64,000 nucleotides of DNA from Arthrobacter sp. HY1533 (lineage in GTDB: Bacteria; Actinomycetota; Actinomycetes; Actinomycetales; Micrococcaceae). The notes under the pieces are model-generated. The model ran no database searches. It was not told the DNA's origin and saw only the letters and a program-made list of their open reading frames with translations. This document shows positions 1 to 8,249 of this stretch, piece by piece. The first letter of the stretch is position 1; each line of letters opens with the position of its first letter. The position numbers were made by a program, and so were the translations under genes. The stretch covers positions 596,795-660,794 of the forward strand of contig NZ_JANKZF010000001.1 in assembly GCF_027568515.1 (NCBI RefSeq), written 5' to 3'.

Positions 1-1147
1 GGGCCGGGTCCCGGCGGGGCGCCGAGGGCGATGTGGCACTTCCGGGGTCCGGGTATCCAAGAACCTCAACGATTTGGGCGGCCACCCTGAACCGTGCCAC
101 CGCCGTCCCGGAGTGCGCGTCATGGAGCGCAGCGGCGTCAGCGAGCTGGAGGATCTGCAGATCCGCGGCGGTGAGATCGGATACATCGCCTCCCCGGCCC
201 AGGACGTGGGCGAGCACGGTTGCCCGTACCTGCGGGTCGGCGTTGGAACTGTAACGCTCGATCAGCCGCGCCCATTCGGCGGCGGCCATCTGCCCAGATT
301 CCGCAGCGGGAATCCGGTCCAGCAGCCGTTCCAGGTGCCGGCAGCGCAACGTGGCATCCTGCCAATCATCCGCATAACCATCGTGGAGCGCGGCTGTGGC
401 CTCGGCGAGCGCCTCCGCCGGGGCCGCTCCTGCATCAAGGGCCAGGTCCGCGAGACTGAGAGTCGCTGAATAGTAGAAACGCCGCGCCGGGGAACATTCG
501 CTCCCTTCGCTGATCACTGCACGCAAAAGGTAGTCGACGTGGGACGCATCGTTGCCCTGCTCGATCCGCAACCGCGCCGCCGTGAACATGGCATTGATGC
601 GGATGTGGCGCATACGGGTGTCGCCCTCAGCTGTCAGGCCCAGTGCCAACGACTCAAGTTCCACGGCGATGGAGGCGGCATCTTGGTTGAGCCATTCACG
701 AATCATCTGCGCCGTCATGGCTGCTTCGGCGGCGGCCCGCCGCACGCCCAGGTGCTCCGAACCGTGCCCCCGTGCGGAAAATTCGCTGGCGCCGCGGAGT
801 ACGTCCACCAGCACCACCGGATCTGGGTCATCGTGCCCATGGATCCATTCGAACCGGCTCAATTCGGCCTCGGCACGTGCCGTGGCGGCTTCATCGCCGT
901 CGAATGCCCCACACAACCGGTGCATCCGCTCCAGGTGCGCATCAATGGCCGCCTCCGGGAGCATCCCGACATCCAGGTCGATGAGGAGCCCCGTGGCTTT
1001 TGCGATGCCGACGGCCTCCTGGTCAGTGGCTGCGGGGCTGCATGCAAGGAGGAACCGTGTGAGCAACGCTTGCGCGTCCCCCTGGTCGCCTGCATCGATC
1101 AAGGCTTCGGCCGTGTCCACGACCTCCCCAATGGTGCTCCCGGACAT
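1..1147 (-). CDS. Partial hypothetical helical-repeat protein, 3' end cut by window edge
   Basis: An open frame runs without a stop from an ATG to the left edge, giving at least 382 residues; the C-terminus lies outside the window. The start follows a GAAGAGG ribosome binding site and begins MSGSTIGEVVDTAEALIDAG. The protein is rich in Ala, Leu, Asp and Glu, arranged as successive amphipathic helices (for example LLTRFLLACSPAATDQEA near residue 30 and ALAEATAALHDGYADDW near residue 250), which looks like a TPR-type alpha solenoid. I see no signal peptide, membrane segment or catalytic motif. It converges on nothing and is followed upstream by the metE terminator. I do not recognise the family; a tetratricopeptide-type scaffold or a regulator's C-terminal half is possible. 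Coding status is well supported by codon use and the open frame. Confidence 0.75.
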   Translation of the reverse strand, partial: MSGSTIGEVVDTAEALIDAGDQGDAQALLTRFLLACSPAATDQEAVGIAKATGLLIDLDVGMLPEAAIDAHLERMHRLCGAFDGDEAATARAEAELSRFEWIHGHDDPDPVVLVDVLRGASEFSARGHGSEHLGVRRAAAEAAMTAQMIREWLNQDAASIAVELESLALGLTAEGDTRMRHIRINAMFTAARLRIEQGNDASHVDYLLRAVISEGSECSPARRFYYSATLSLADLALDAGAAPAEALAEATAALHDGYADDWQDATLRCRHLERLLDRIPAAESGQMAAAEWARLIERYSSNADPQVRATVLAHVLGRGGDVSDLTAADLQILQLADAAALHDAHSGTAVARFRVAAQIVEVLGYPDPGSATSPSAPRRDPA

Positions 1148-1216
1148 ATGACCTCTTCAGACTCGTGCCAGCTCTTTTCCACCGCTGAGCTTGAGCCTAG
1201 CAAGTGTGCAAACGCA

Positions 1217-1261
1217 AAAGGCGTTCCTTGCCTCCCAAAAGGGAAGGCAAGGAACGCCTTT
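1217..1261 (-). terminator. Terminator hairpin after metE
   Basis: A near-perfect inverted repeat with a 16-bp outer stem (left arm begins AAAGGCGTTCC, right arm ends GGAACGCCTTT), extended by CCC/GGG around an AAAA loop. Read on the minus strand the stem is followed by TTTTGCGTTTG, as expected for Rho-independent termination of the metF-metE transcript, whose last stop lies about 30 nt upstream. Confidence 0.85.
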
Positions 1262-1292
1262 GGTGTGGCTGGCTCTAGGGAGCAGCAGGCGG

Positions 1293-3608
1293 TTAGACCA
1301 GCTGTGCGCGGACTTCCTTCGTTGCGTTGACCAGGTTGCGCAGGGACTCTTCAGTCTCGGCGTAGCCGCGGGTCTTCAGGCCGCAGTCCGGGTTGACCCA
1401 GAGCTGGCGGGCCGGGACGTGCTTGACGGCGGTGCCCAGCAGTTCGGAGACCTCGGCCTGGCCGGGGACGCGGGGGCTGTGGATGTCGTACACGCCGGGG
1501 CCGACGCCGCGGCCAAAGCCGTGTGCTTCGAGGTCGTTGACAACGTCCATGCGTGAGCGGGCGGCCTCGATGGAGGTCACGTCGGCGTCCAGGCCGTCAA
1601 TGGCGTCGATGATGACACCAAATTCGGAGTAGCACAGGTGGGTGTGGATCTGGGTGCCGTCCACTGCACCGGCGGTGGAGAGGCGGAAGGAGTTGACGGA
1701 CCAGTCAAGGTAGGCGGCCTGGTCGGCCTTGCGCAGGGGCAGCAGCTCGCGCAGGGCGGGCTCGTCCACCTGGATGATCTGGATGCCGGCGGCTTCCAGG
1801 TCTGCGATCTCGTCGCGCAGGGCCAGGCCCACCTGGTTGGCGGTGTCGCCCAGGGGCTGGTCGTCGCGCACAAAGCTCCAGGCCAGGATGGTGACGGGGC
1901 CCGTGAGCATGCCCTTCATGGGCTTGTTGGTCAGTGACTGTGCGTATTCGGCCCACTCAACCGTGATGGCCTTTTCGCGCGTCACGTCTCCCCAGAGGAT
2001 GGAGGGGCGGGTGCAGCGGCTGCCGTAGGACTGGACCCAGCCGTGGACGGTGACGTCGAAGCCTTCCAGGTTCTCGGCGAAGTACTGGACCATGTCGTTG
2101 CGCTCGGGCTCGCCGTGCACCAGGACGTCGAAGTCGAGCTCTTCCTGCAGGTCCACAACGCGCTTGATCTCATCCTTCATGAGCTGGCCGTATTCCTCGC
2201 CCGTGATGGCGCCCTTGTTGGCGCGGGCACGGGCACTGCGGATTTCGCTGGTCTGCGGGAAGGAGCCGATGGTGGTGGTGGGCAGCGGCGGCAGGTCAAG
2301 TGCTGCTTCCTGTGCGGCTTCACGGACCGAGTATTCGGAGCGGTTGAAGTCGGCGGGGGTCAGGGCGGCCAGGCGGTCGCGGACCTCGGGGCGCTTGACG
2401 CCGGGGGCCACGGCGCGGGAGGCGATGATGGCTGACGCTTCGGCAATGGCTGCAGCGGACGACGCCGGGTCCACCAGGTGGGCGGCCAGCGTCACCACTT
2501 CGGTGGCCTTCTGGTCGGCAAACGCCAACCAGCTGCGCAGTTCCTCGGACAGCTGGGTTTCCTCGGTGACGTCGTGCGGGACGTGCTGGGTGGAGGTGGA
2601 GGTGGAGACGGTGACCGTCAGGCCTGCTGCCGTGAGGACATCGAGGCGGGCGGCGGACTCGGCCAGGTCGTTGCGCCAGATGTTGTGGCCGTCGACCACG
2701 CCGGCAACCACTGTCTTGCCGGCCAGCAGGGCCAGCTCATCGGCGGACGGCACGGCACCCTTGAAGGCGTCAATGTGCAGGGCCTCGATGGGGGCGGCAG
2801 CCAGGGTGGGCAGCAATTCGGCGAGGGCGCCGAACGGGGTGGAAACCAGGATGGCGGGGCGGCCGGCGGCTGCGCCGAGGACCTCGTAGGAGCGGGCCAC
2901 GGCGGCCTGGATCTCGGCGAGCGGCACGTCCTGGTCGGCAACCAGGGCCGGCTCGTCCAGCTGGACCCAGCTGGCGCCGGCGGCACCGAGGCGGGTGAGC
3001 AGTTCGGCGTAGACCGGGAGCACATCCTCAAGGCGGGACAGCGGCGAGAAACCGGCCGGGGCGTCGTCGGAGGCCTTGCTCAGCAGCAGGTAGGTCACGG
3101 GGCCCACCAGGTACGGGCGGGTCTCAAAGCCGTTGGCCAGGGCGTATTCGAACTGCTCCACGATGCGGTTGGAGGTGACGGAGAAGTTGGTCTCGGGGCC
3201 AATTTCCGGCACCAGGTAGTGGTAGTTGGTGTCGAACCACTTGGTCATTTCCAGGGGCTGCTGGTCTTCCGTGCCGCGGGCCAGGGTGAAGTAGGCGTTG
3301 ATGTCCAGCTGGCCGGCTTCGTTGCGCAGCTCGCCGAAGCGGGCCGGGACGGCGCCAATGTGGGTTGTGGCGTCCAGCACCTGGTCGTAGTAGGAGAAGG
3401 TGCCGGGGATTGCGGCGGCTTCCTTCAGGCCCAGCTCGGCCAGGCGGGCCGCGGTGCCCAGCTGGATTTCCTTGGCTGCGGCGTCCAGCTCAACGGCGTC
3501 GATCTTGCCGGCCCAGAAGGCTTCGATGGCCTTCTTGAGTTCGCGGCGGCGGCCGATGCGGGGGTAGCCCAGCAGGGAGGCGGAGGGGAACACGGGTGCG
3601 TTTGTCAT
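1293..3608 (-). CDS. metE: Cobalamin-independent methionine synthase
   Basis: Transfers the methyl group of 5-methyltetrahydrofolate (polyglutamate) to homocysteine in the last step of methionine synthesis, in the cytosol, without vitamin B12. The 771-residue length is normal for MetE. The C-terminal zinc site is complete: His657 and Cys659 in THLCYSEFG, Glu681 in TSIEAARS and Cys742 in NPDCGLKTR; these intervals (2, 22 and 61 residues) equal those of the E. coli enzyme. The N-terminal half begins with the folate-domain signature LGYPRIGRRRELKKA. The ATG follows a TAAGGAA site. It lies 54 nt downstream of metF on the same strand, so the pair probably forms an operon in which MetF makes the methyl donor used by MetE. 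No separate promoter or riboswitch is visible in the 54-nt gap. Confidence 0.98.
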   Translation of the reverse strand: MTNAPVFPSASLLGYPRIGRRRELKKAIEAFWAGKIDAVELDAAAKEIQLGTAARLAELGLKEAAAIPGTFSYYDQVLDATTHIGAVPARFGELRNEAGQLDINAYFTLARGTEDQQPLEMTKWFDTNYHYLVPEIGPETNFSVTSNRIVEQFEYALANGFETRPYLVGPVTYLLLSKASDDAPAGFSPLSRLEDVLPVYAELLTRLGAAGASWVQLDEPALVADQDVPLAEIQAAVARSYEVLGAAAGRPAILVSTPFGALAELLPTLAAAPIEALHIDAFKGAVPSADELALLAGKTVVAGVVDGHNIWRNDLAESAARLDVLTAAGLTVTVSTSTSTQHVPHDVTEETQLSEELRSWLAFADQKATEVVTLAAHLVDPASSAAAIAEASAIIASRAVAPGVKRPEVRDRLAALTPADFNRSEYSVREAAQEAALDLPPLPTTTIGSFPQTSEIRSARARANKGAITGEEYGQLMKDEIKRVVDLQEELDFDVLVHGEPERNDMVQYFAENLEGFDVTVHGWVQSYGSRCTRPSILWGDVTREKAITVEWAEYAQSLTNKPMKGMLTGPVTILAWSFVRDDQPLGDTANQVGLALRDEIADLEAAGIQIIQVDEPALRELLPLRKADQAAYLDWSVNSFRLSTAGAVDGTQIHTHLCYSEFGVIIDAIDGLDADVTSIEAARSRMDVVNDLEAHGFGRGVGPGVYDIHSPRVPGQAEVSELLGTAVKHVPARQLWVNPDCGLKTRGYAETEESLRNLVNATKEVRAQLV

Positions 3609-3662
3609 GGGAATTCCTTAGTTATTGTGAAGCAAAATGTGTGAAGTTGGTGGGGTTCGCGG

Positions 3663-4616
3663 CTAGGCCCGAACCAGGCGCTGCGGGGCCGTGCGCGGTG
3701 CCGGGCGCAGCAGTTGGAGCTTGTCCAGGACCTCGAGCGCGGCACCGTGCTCGTTGAACGTGTACAGGTGGATGCCGGGTGCCCCAGCATCCAGGGCGGC
3801 GCGGGCCAGGTCCACCGTGGCGGCCACCCCGATCCGCCGGCTTTGGCCGGCGTCGTCGGCCCGGCCCAGCGCGTCCAGCAGTGCCGGGGCGGGTTCGACG
3901 CCGGTCAAGTCGCCCAGGCGCTGCACGCGGCGCAGGCTGGTCAACGGCATGACGCCGGGAATGATGGGGATGCTGACCCCGGCCCGGCGTGCCCGGGTGA
4001 CGAGGTCCTTGTACTGGTCGGCGTGGAAGAACACCTGCGTGATGGCGAAGTCGGCGCCGGAGCGCTGCTTGGCCAGCAGCACCTCAACGTCATGCTCCAC
4101 GGACGGGGATTCGGGGTGGCGGGCCGGGTAGGCCGCAACCCCGATGGCCACCTTGCCGGCGCACAGCAGGGCCGAGCGGCGCTGCTCCACGCGGCGGATG
4201 AGTTCAATCAGGTCCTGGGCGTAGCCAAGGGAGCCTGCCCGGGGCTGGGAGGAGGCGTCCTTGGGCAGGTCGCCGCGGAGGGCGAGGATGCCGCGGACGC
4301 CGTGGTCCAGCAGTTCGGAGATGATCTCTGCCAGTTCATCGGCCGTGTTGCCCACGCAGGTCAGGTGTGCCAGGGGGCGCAGCGAGGTTTCGGTCAGCAG
4401 GCGGTTGAGCAGCTCAACGGCGGTGTCGCGGTTGCTGCCGTTGGCGCCGTAGGTGACTGCGACGTAGTCCGGGTTGGTTGTTTCCAGTTCCCGGATGGTG
4501 TCCCACAGCGTGGCTTCAGCGGCTTCGTTCCTGGGCGGGAACAGTTCGTAGGAGAGGGCTATGGGCGCCGTTTGTGTCGACGGCACCGATGCCTGGATGA
4601 GGCTCGGAGGAGACAT
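3663..4616 (-). CDS. metF: 5,10-methylenetetrahydrofolate reductase
   Basis: Flavoprotein reducing 5,10-methylene-THF to 5-methyl-THF, the methyl donor for methionine synthase. The 317-residue product starting MSPPSLIQASVPSTQ is the usual family size. Visible family motifs are ALSYELFPPRNEAAE at the first barrel strand, VAVTYGANGSNRDT, and ILALRGDLPKD. A longer in-frame reading (start at 4799) exists but its first 61 residues, rich in Arg, Pro and Cys, have no family resemblance; the chosen ATG is preceded by AAGGA. It is the first gene of metF-metE, and the roughly 218-nt region from the predicted promoter to this start is strongly structured, suggesting leader-based control. Confidence 0.96.
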   Translation of the reverse strand: MSPPSLIQASVPSTQTAPIALSYELFPPRNEAAEATLWDTIRELETTNPDYVAVTYGANGSNRDTAVELLNRLLTETSLRPLAHLTCVGNTADELAEIISELLDHGVRGILALRGDLPKDASSQPRAGSLGYAQDLIELIRRVEQRRSALLCAGKVAIGVAAYPARHPESPSVEHDVEVLLAKQRSGADFAITQVFFHADQYKDLVTRARRAGVSIPIIPGVMPLTSLRRVQRLGDLTGVEPAPALLDALGRADDAGQSRRIGVAATVDLARAALDAGAPGIHLYTFNEHGAALEVLDKLQLLRPAPRTAPQRLVRA

Positions 4617-4834
4617 TTGCTTGGTCCTTGAGGATGGTTCGCCCGTTGCCGCCATTGCTTCTAGAAAGCGGTGGCACCGTGCAATGTGTCGAGAAAGGGG
4701 GGCGGGGCGCCACTGTGCACGGCTCATGGAGCTGCAAGTGCGCGTGGATCCGCCAGCAAATGTCAGGCCCACATGGGGGCACCCACACCCCCGGTCCAAC
4801 CGGGGGTCGCTGACACACGTTGAGGAACTAACGT
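4617..4834 (-). promoter_or_regulatory. Structured 5' leader of metF-metE, unclassified
   Basis: Between the predicted transcription start and the metF ATG the RNA can form a closed element (4761-4815): an outer 6-bp stem UGUCAG/CUGACA enclosing a perfect 9-bp hairpin ACCCCCGGU-UGG-ACCGGGGGU (4787-4807) and a smaller UGGG/CCCA hairpin. A second hairpin (4651-4675, GCCA..GCUU / AAGC..UGGC) lies just before the metF ribosome binding site. I could not match the SAM-I, SAM-IV, SAH, THF or cobalamin consensus, so the class is unknown. A role as a ligand-sensing or attenuator element is inference from length, structure and position before methionine genes. Confidence 0.5.
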
Positions 4835-4841
4835 AGTCACA

Positions 4842-4871
4842 ATATTAGGCAGGGGAATTGCGTCTCAGCAA
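4842..4871 (-). promoter_or_regulatory. Predicted sigma-70-type promoter of metF-metE
   Basis: On the minus strand TTGCTG (-35) and TAATAT (-10) are separated by 18 bp. Transcription would begin near 4834, giving a leader of about 218 nt before metF. The region between this promoter and the convergent end of the TPR gene (about 4872-4991) holds nothing else that I can recognise. Confidence 0.65.
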
Positions 4872-4991
4872 ATCGGCAATCGAATTACGTCGCAACTTTA
4901 CGTATTATTTCCGCCATTGCGTTCGGCCGGACCCGGAATGCGGGCACCTGGGCCGAATTTAATGCAAGGTTTTGTGTCGGCGCCTTGCGGG

Positions 4992-5768
4992 CTACCAGGG
5001 CTTGGCGTATTGTTCCGGTTCTTCGTCGGACAGCGCTTCCTTGAGCTTTTGGCCCTGGCTGCGCTCCTTCTGCGCCTGCTGGCCCTGCTGTTCCAGTTGT
5101 TTGAGCTTGTCCGCCGGCGGCTCCGGCGCATCCGTTCCGCCGTCGCCGTCGGAGGGCTGCTGCTGGCCGCCGTCGCCGTCGCCCTTTTGCTTTTGGGCCA
5201 GCCGCTCCCCCGCCTGCTTGAGTGATTCGCCCTCACCGTCGCTGTTGTTGGGGCTGTTGGTTGCGAAACAGTCGCGGGGGGCCGCGGCCACGAGCCCGCT
5301 GCCCTCGGCGTAGAGCTTGGCGGCCGACGCCGTGTCGCCGCCCTGTTCCTTGGCCGCGCCGAGCTTTTCCACGCTGAGCACCAGGTTCACCCGCACCCTG
5401 CACGATTCATCGAAAGGTGCGAGCTCCAGGGCGGCGGTGAACTCGTCCCGGGCCTTGTCGAAGTCGCCCTGCAGCACATGCCCGTCGCCCAGGGCGAAGT
5501 GCGCCTTGTACCGCTCCACCAGGTTGAGCGTACCCATGGCCTGCCCGGCCTTCACGGTGCCGGCCGCATTGCCGCCGGCAAAGGAGTCAGCAGCCTGGCC
5601 GGCGGCAATGGGCAGGCTCAGCAGCTTCACTGCCAGGACGGCCGCGGCCAGGAGTCCGGGCGCAGAGAGCAGCAGTAGCCGCCGGCGGCGGCGCAGCCGC
5701 GCCGGCAGCACAGCCTTGGCAGCCGGGCCGGTGCCCGGTGACTGCACGTTTACGGTGTCGATGCTCAT
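4992..5768 (-). CDS. TPR-containing membrane protein, last gene of the MoxR/VWA cluster
   Basis: Function not established. The 258-residue product starts MSIDTVNVQSPGTG; an Arg-rich stretch (ARLRRRRRLLLLSAPG, about residues 32-47) leads into one membrane helix, LLAAAVLAVKLLSLPIAAG. The outside part has a TPR-like unit (YKAHFALGDGHVLQGDFDKARDEFTAALELAPFD, split over about residues 95-130), and ends in a low-complexity Gln/Gly/Asp/Lys tail (residues 190-258). The start overlaps the previous stop as ATGA, which decides it over a longer reading beginning at 5795. Known bat/moxR clusters often carry a TPR gene beside the VWA genes (BatB/C/E type), so a scaffold role next to the VWA proteins is a reasonable inference. 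Confidence 0.85.
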   Translation of the reverse strand: MSIDTVNVQSPGTGPAAKAVLPARLRRRRRLLLLSAPGLLAAAVLAVKLLSLPIAAGQAADSFAGGNAAGTVKAGQAMGTLNLVERYKAHFALGDGHVLQGDFDKARDEFTAALELAPFDESCRVRVNLVLSVEKLGAAKEQGGDTASAAKLYAEGSGLVAAAPRDCFATNSPNNSDGEGESLKQAGERLAQKQKGDGDGGQQQPSDGDGGTDAPEPPADKLKQLEQQGQQAQKERSQGQKLKEALSDEEPEQYAKPW

Positions 5769-6808
5769 GCGGCTCCCCTGTCGTTCCGGCGCCATCGGCT
5801 GCCCGCAGCACGCCCACTCGGTGCCGCAGGGGCTTGCATGTCACGCCGGAGCATGGTCAGCGAGCCCAGTTCCCACAGGGCCACGCCGAAGGCCGCCAGG
5901 GCCAGGACCCAGTAGAGTTCCCACCGCCCGGCCCCGGCCCGTGCGTCCGTTCCGGACGGATGGCTCGATGCCTTGGGCGCGGAATCTGCCAGGACAGGGC
6001 CCAGGCTGCCGGGCGCCTCCCGGTGCACATAGGGCACCTTGAACTGGCCGGCCACGTTGCGCAGCGCCTTTTCGTCAATGGTTGAAACGGCCGGCGTGAA
6101 GCCGGCGTTCTTGTCGGCAATCCATGGCCCGGGCTTGTCGCTGCCAAAGGAGTGGTCGCGCATCTTGCCGCCGGCTGCGGTGCCGTAGCCCAGCACCGCC
6201 CCGCCGTCCACCAGGGCCGGCGAGTCCTTGAAGGGTGACGGGGCGGTGGCCGCCGTCTGTTCGCCGTCGCCGAGGTAGTACACCAGCCGGGGCCTTTCGG
6301 GGTGGGCCTGCTGTGCCGCGGCCAGACGCCCGGCCAGCACGGAATCGGCCACGCTGATGCTGCTGCCCTTGGAGTTGTAGGCCGGGCGCGGGGCCATGAC
6401 CTCTGTGAGTGTCCGCAGTGCCGTGGCGTCGCTGGTCAGGGGCAGCACCGCCGCGGCGCTGCTGTCGAAGGTGATGAGGCAGAAACGGGCGCCGGCAAAC
6501 TCCTCGGCAAGGGCCATGATGTCGGCCTTCATCCCGTCCAGCCGGGGCGAGCTGCCGTTGTAGTCCTCGGCGGCCGAACTGGGCGTGGTGTCCACCACGA
6601 AGAAGACGTTCAGTTCGGTGTTGGCCACGGGGGCCGGGGCGCCGCCAAGACCCGGGCGTGCGGCGGCCAGCACCACAAGCAGCACCAGGGCGGCGTAGCG
6701 CCACCTGGCCGCGGTGCGGGCCTTGAACAGCAGCCACGAGGCGCCGGCGGCCAGGAGCACAGCGAGGGGCCAGAAAAGCCATGGCGCAATAATGGGCAGG
6801 AACGTCAT
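5765..6808 (-). CDS. VWA-domain membrane protein, degenerate MIDAS
   Basis: A 347-residue protein beginning MTFLPIIAPWLFWPLAVLL. Two N-terminal hydrophobic segments (residues 4-26 and about 38-54) precede a von Willebrand factor A domain (about residues 60-290), and a third membrane helix (WELYWVLALAAFGVALWEL) lies near residue 310. The metal-binding MIDAS loop reads DTTPSS instead of DxSxS, with Thr in place of the first Ser, so metal binding may be altered. ATGA overlap with the preceding VWA gene fixes the start. The neighbour upstream has a canonical MIDAS, so the two form a canonical/variant pair as in BatA/BatB. Such proteins usually act with the MoxR ATPase in protein or cofactor maturation or envelope integrity; the substrate here is unknown. 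Confidence 0.88.
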   Translation of the reverse strand: MTFLPIIAPWLFWPLAVLLAAGASWLLFKARTAARWRYAALVLLVVLAAARPGLGGAPAPVANTELNVFFVVDTTPSSAAEDYNGSSPRLDGMKADIMALAEEFAGARFCLITFDSSAAAVLPLTSDATALRTLTEVMAPRPAYNSKGSSISVADSVLAGRLAAAQQAHPERPRLVYYLGDGEQTAATAPSPFKDSPALVDGGAVLGYGTAAGGKMRDHSFGSDKPGPWIADKNAGFTPAVSTIDEKALRNVAGQFKVPYVHREAPGSLGPVLADSAPKASSHPSGTDARAGAGRWELYWVLALAAFGVALWELGSLTMLRRDMQAPAAPSGRAAGSRWRRNDRGAA

Positions 6809-7788
6809 CGCCGCAGCCTCCAACCGGCCACTCCCAGCACCGCCAGGGCCAACAGGGCAATGCCGAGCGGCCACGCCGGGTGGTCAAGCACGGTTTTCTG
6901 CGGGGCTCCCAGCAGCCGGGAAGCCTCGGTGGACTGGACCTTGGCAACTATCGATCCCACGGCCGCCTCCGATTCCAGGGCGTAGTACGCCCCTCCCGTG
7001 CTGTTGCTGGCGTCCTTGAGCCCCTTGGCTGCGGCCCCGAACAGGGAGGAGGAGCCATAGTCGTTCGGGTTCAGTGTGTACACGCGCACGCCCTGCTTCT
7101 TGGCCAGGGCGGCGGCCTCGGCCAACGTGAAGATGGGACGCCCTGCCAGCATGTTGTCGGAGGCAAACACGATGGAGCGGGAGCGTTCCGTCTCCCCCGT
7201 GGAGGGGAAGCCGTTGGCGCAGCTGGCCAGCCCGTCGCCAATGAGCGAGGAGCCGGGGGATTCATAGGTGCCGGCAAAGAATTCGTAGCCCTCCGCCGCG
7301 CCGCCCAGGGCCTTGCCGGCCGTGGCCAGCTCCGCGGAGACAAACTCGTAGTCGTCCGTGAGCGGGAAAACCGTCACGGCGCTGGAGTCGAAGATGACCA
7401 TGCCAATGCGTTCCCCCTTGAAGTTGCCCACCAGCTTGGCGAACACATCCACGATGGCCTGGTCGGTGTCGAGCATGGAGCCTGAGACGTCAAGGCAGAG
7501 CATGATGTCCCGGTTGACGTGCTCCGGGCTGCTGGTGGTTTCGGTGCTGGGGCGTGCGGCTGCCGCGGCAAGCGAGAGTCCAAGGGCTGCCGTGGCTGCG
7601 AGCGCAGCGGCCAGCCAGGTGCGGCGCCGGGCCACGGCTGCCCGGTACCCGGGGAGGGCCGTGAGGCGGTCGGCGTGCGCCACGGGTGTGCGTGCGCCGG
7701 CGGGGATGCGCCGCCGCCACAGGATCACGGCCACGGCCGCCATGGCGGCAAGGGCCGCAGGAAGCAGCCACCATTGCGTCAACGCCAC
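6805..7788 (-). CDS. VWA-domain membrane protein with canonical MIDAS (BatA-like)
   Basis: The 327-residue product has a first membrane helix at residues 5-24, a second after RRRTWL (about 57-80), a VWA domain from about residue 92 to 280, and a C-terminal helix (WPLGIALLALAVLGVAGW) near the end. The MIDAS motif DVSGSM is intact, and the surrounding strands (IMLCLDVSGSM, RIGMVIFDSSAVTVFPL, RSIVFASDNML) are typical. Translation begins at GTG, overlapping the preceding gene by 10 nt; no ATG fits. It sits in the order MoxR, DUF58, small membrane protein, VWA, VWA, TPR, a conserved chaperone-like cluster in many bacteria. The target is not predictable from sequence. Confidence 0.9.
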   Translation of the reverse strand: MALTQWWLLPAALAAMAAVAVILWRRRIPAGARTPVAHADRLTALPGYRAAVARRRTWLAAALAATAALGLSLAAAAARPSTETTSSPEHVNRDIMLCLDVSGSMLDTDQAIVDVFAKLVGNFKGERIGMVIFDSSAVTVFPLTDDYEFVSAELATAGKALGGAAEGYEFFAGTYESPGSSLIGDGLASCANGFPSTGETERSRSIVFASDNMLAGRPIFTLAEAAALAKKQGVRVYTLNPNDYGSSSLFGAAAKGLKDASNSTGGAYYALESEAAVGSIVAKVQSTEASRLLGAPQKTVLDHPAWPLGIALLALAVLGVAGWRLRR

Positions 7789-8249
7789 GAGGCCACCACG
7801 TTCCTGGCCGCAACCGCAGCATCACCCACGGCGGGTGTGCCGCCGTGGGCGGAAAACTCGCCCGGATAGAAAAGCTCGACGGCGTCACCCACCAGCGGGA
7901 GGCCGTGGCCGCGCAGCTGGGCCAGGGTCATGCGCTGGGTGTTCAGGCCCGTCATTTCGTGGGCGAAGGTGCGCACGGCGAGGCTCAGCGCCAGGAGGGC
8001 CTCGCGCCCGGCCAGCGCCCCGGCGTCGTGCTGGTTTTCAATGGAGGCAATCAGCTCCAGGTAGCGGCGCCGGACGGACTCGGGGTTTCGGGGTGCCACA
8101 AAGCCGGGCACGGCGGCGGCGGCCGTGGCCCGGGTGCTGGTCCACACCCAGGCCAGCCAGCCCAGGCAGAGCAGCAGCAGGGCGGCGCCGGCCAGCGGCC
8201 ACCAGGGCGAATAGGCCACGGGGGCGTAGAAAGTTCCTTCAGCGGGCAC
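7779..8249 (-). CDS. Single-pass membrane protein of MoxR cluster (DUF4381-like)
   Basis: A 156-residue protein that starts at GTG (MPAEGTFYAPVAYSPWW) after a clear GGAAAGG site 8 nt upstream, overlapping the DUF58 gene by 11 nt. A longer frame reading back to 8528 is an artefact lying inside DUF58. One membrane helix (PLAGAALLLLCLGWLAWVW, residues 16-34) is followed by a cytosolic domain containing RRRYLELIASIE and TLAQLRGHGLPL. Position between DUF58 and the first VWA gene, size and layout resemble DUF4381 proteins of bat operons; I assign this by architecture, not by a diagnostic motif. Confidence 0.8.
   Translation of the reverse strand: MPAEGTFYAPVAYSPWWPLAGAALLLLCLGWLAWVWTSTRATAAAAVPGFVAPRNPESVRRRYLELIASIENQHDAGALAGREALLALSLAVRTFAHEMTGLNTQRMTLAQLRGHGLPLVGDAVELFYPGEFSAHGGTPAVGDAAVAARNVVASWR

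Noticed and set aside
2478..3644. 388-codon plus-strand ORF opposite metE
   Set aside because: Gly/Val/Gln-rich antisense shadow; metE carries the complete zinc site on the other strand.
4516..4818. Cysteine-containing leader peptide beginning MCQRPPVGPG at a GTG
   Set aside because: It overlaps the structured leader, has no ribosome binding site, and lacks the compact form of known Cys leader peptides. It runs on into the metF frame region in another frame.
4617..4834. SAM-IV, SAM-I, SAH, THF or cobalamin riboswitch before metF
   Set aside because: Conserved cores were searched by eye on the minus strand and not found (for example no B12 box AGCCAGGAGACC-like sequence and no SAM-IV core). 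Kept as unclassified leader.
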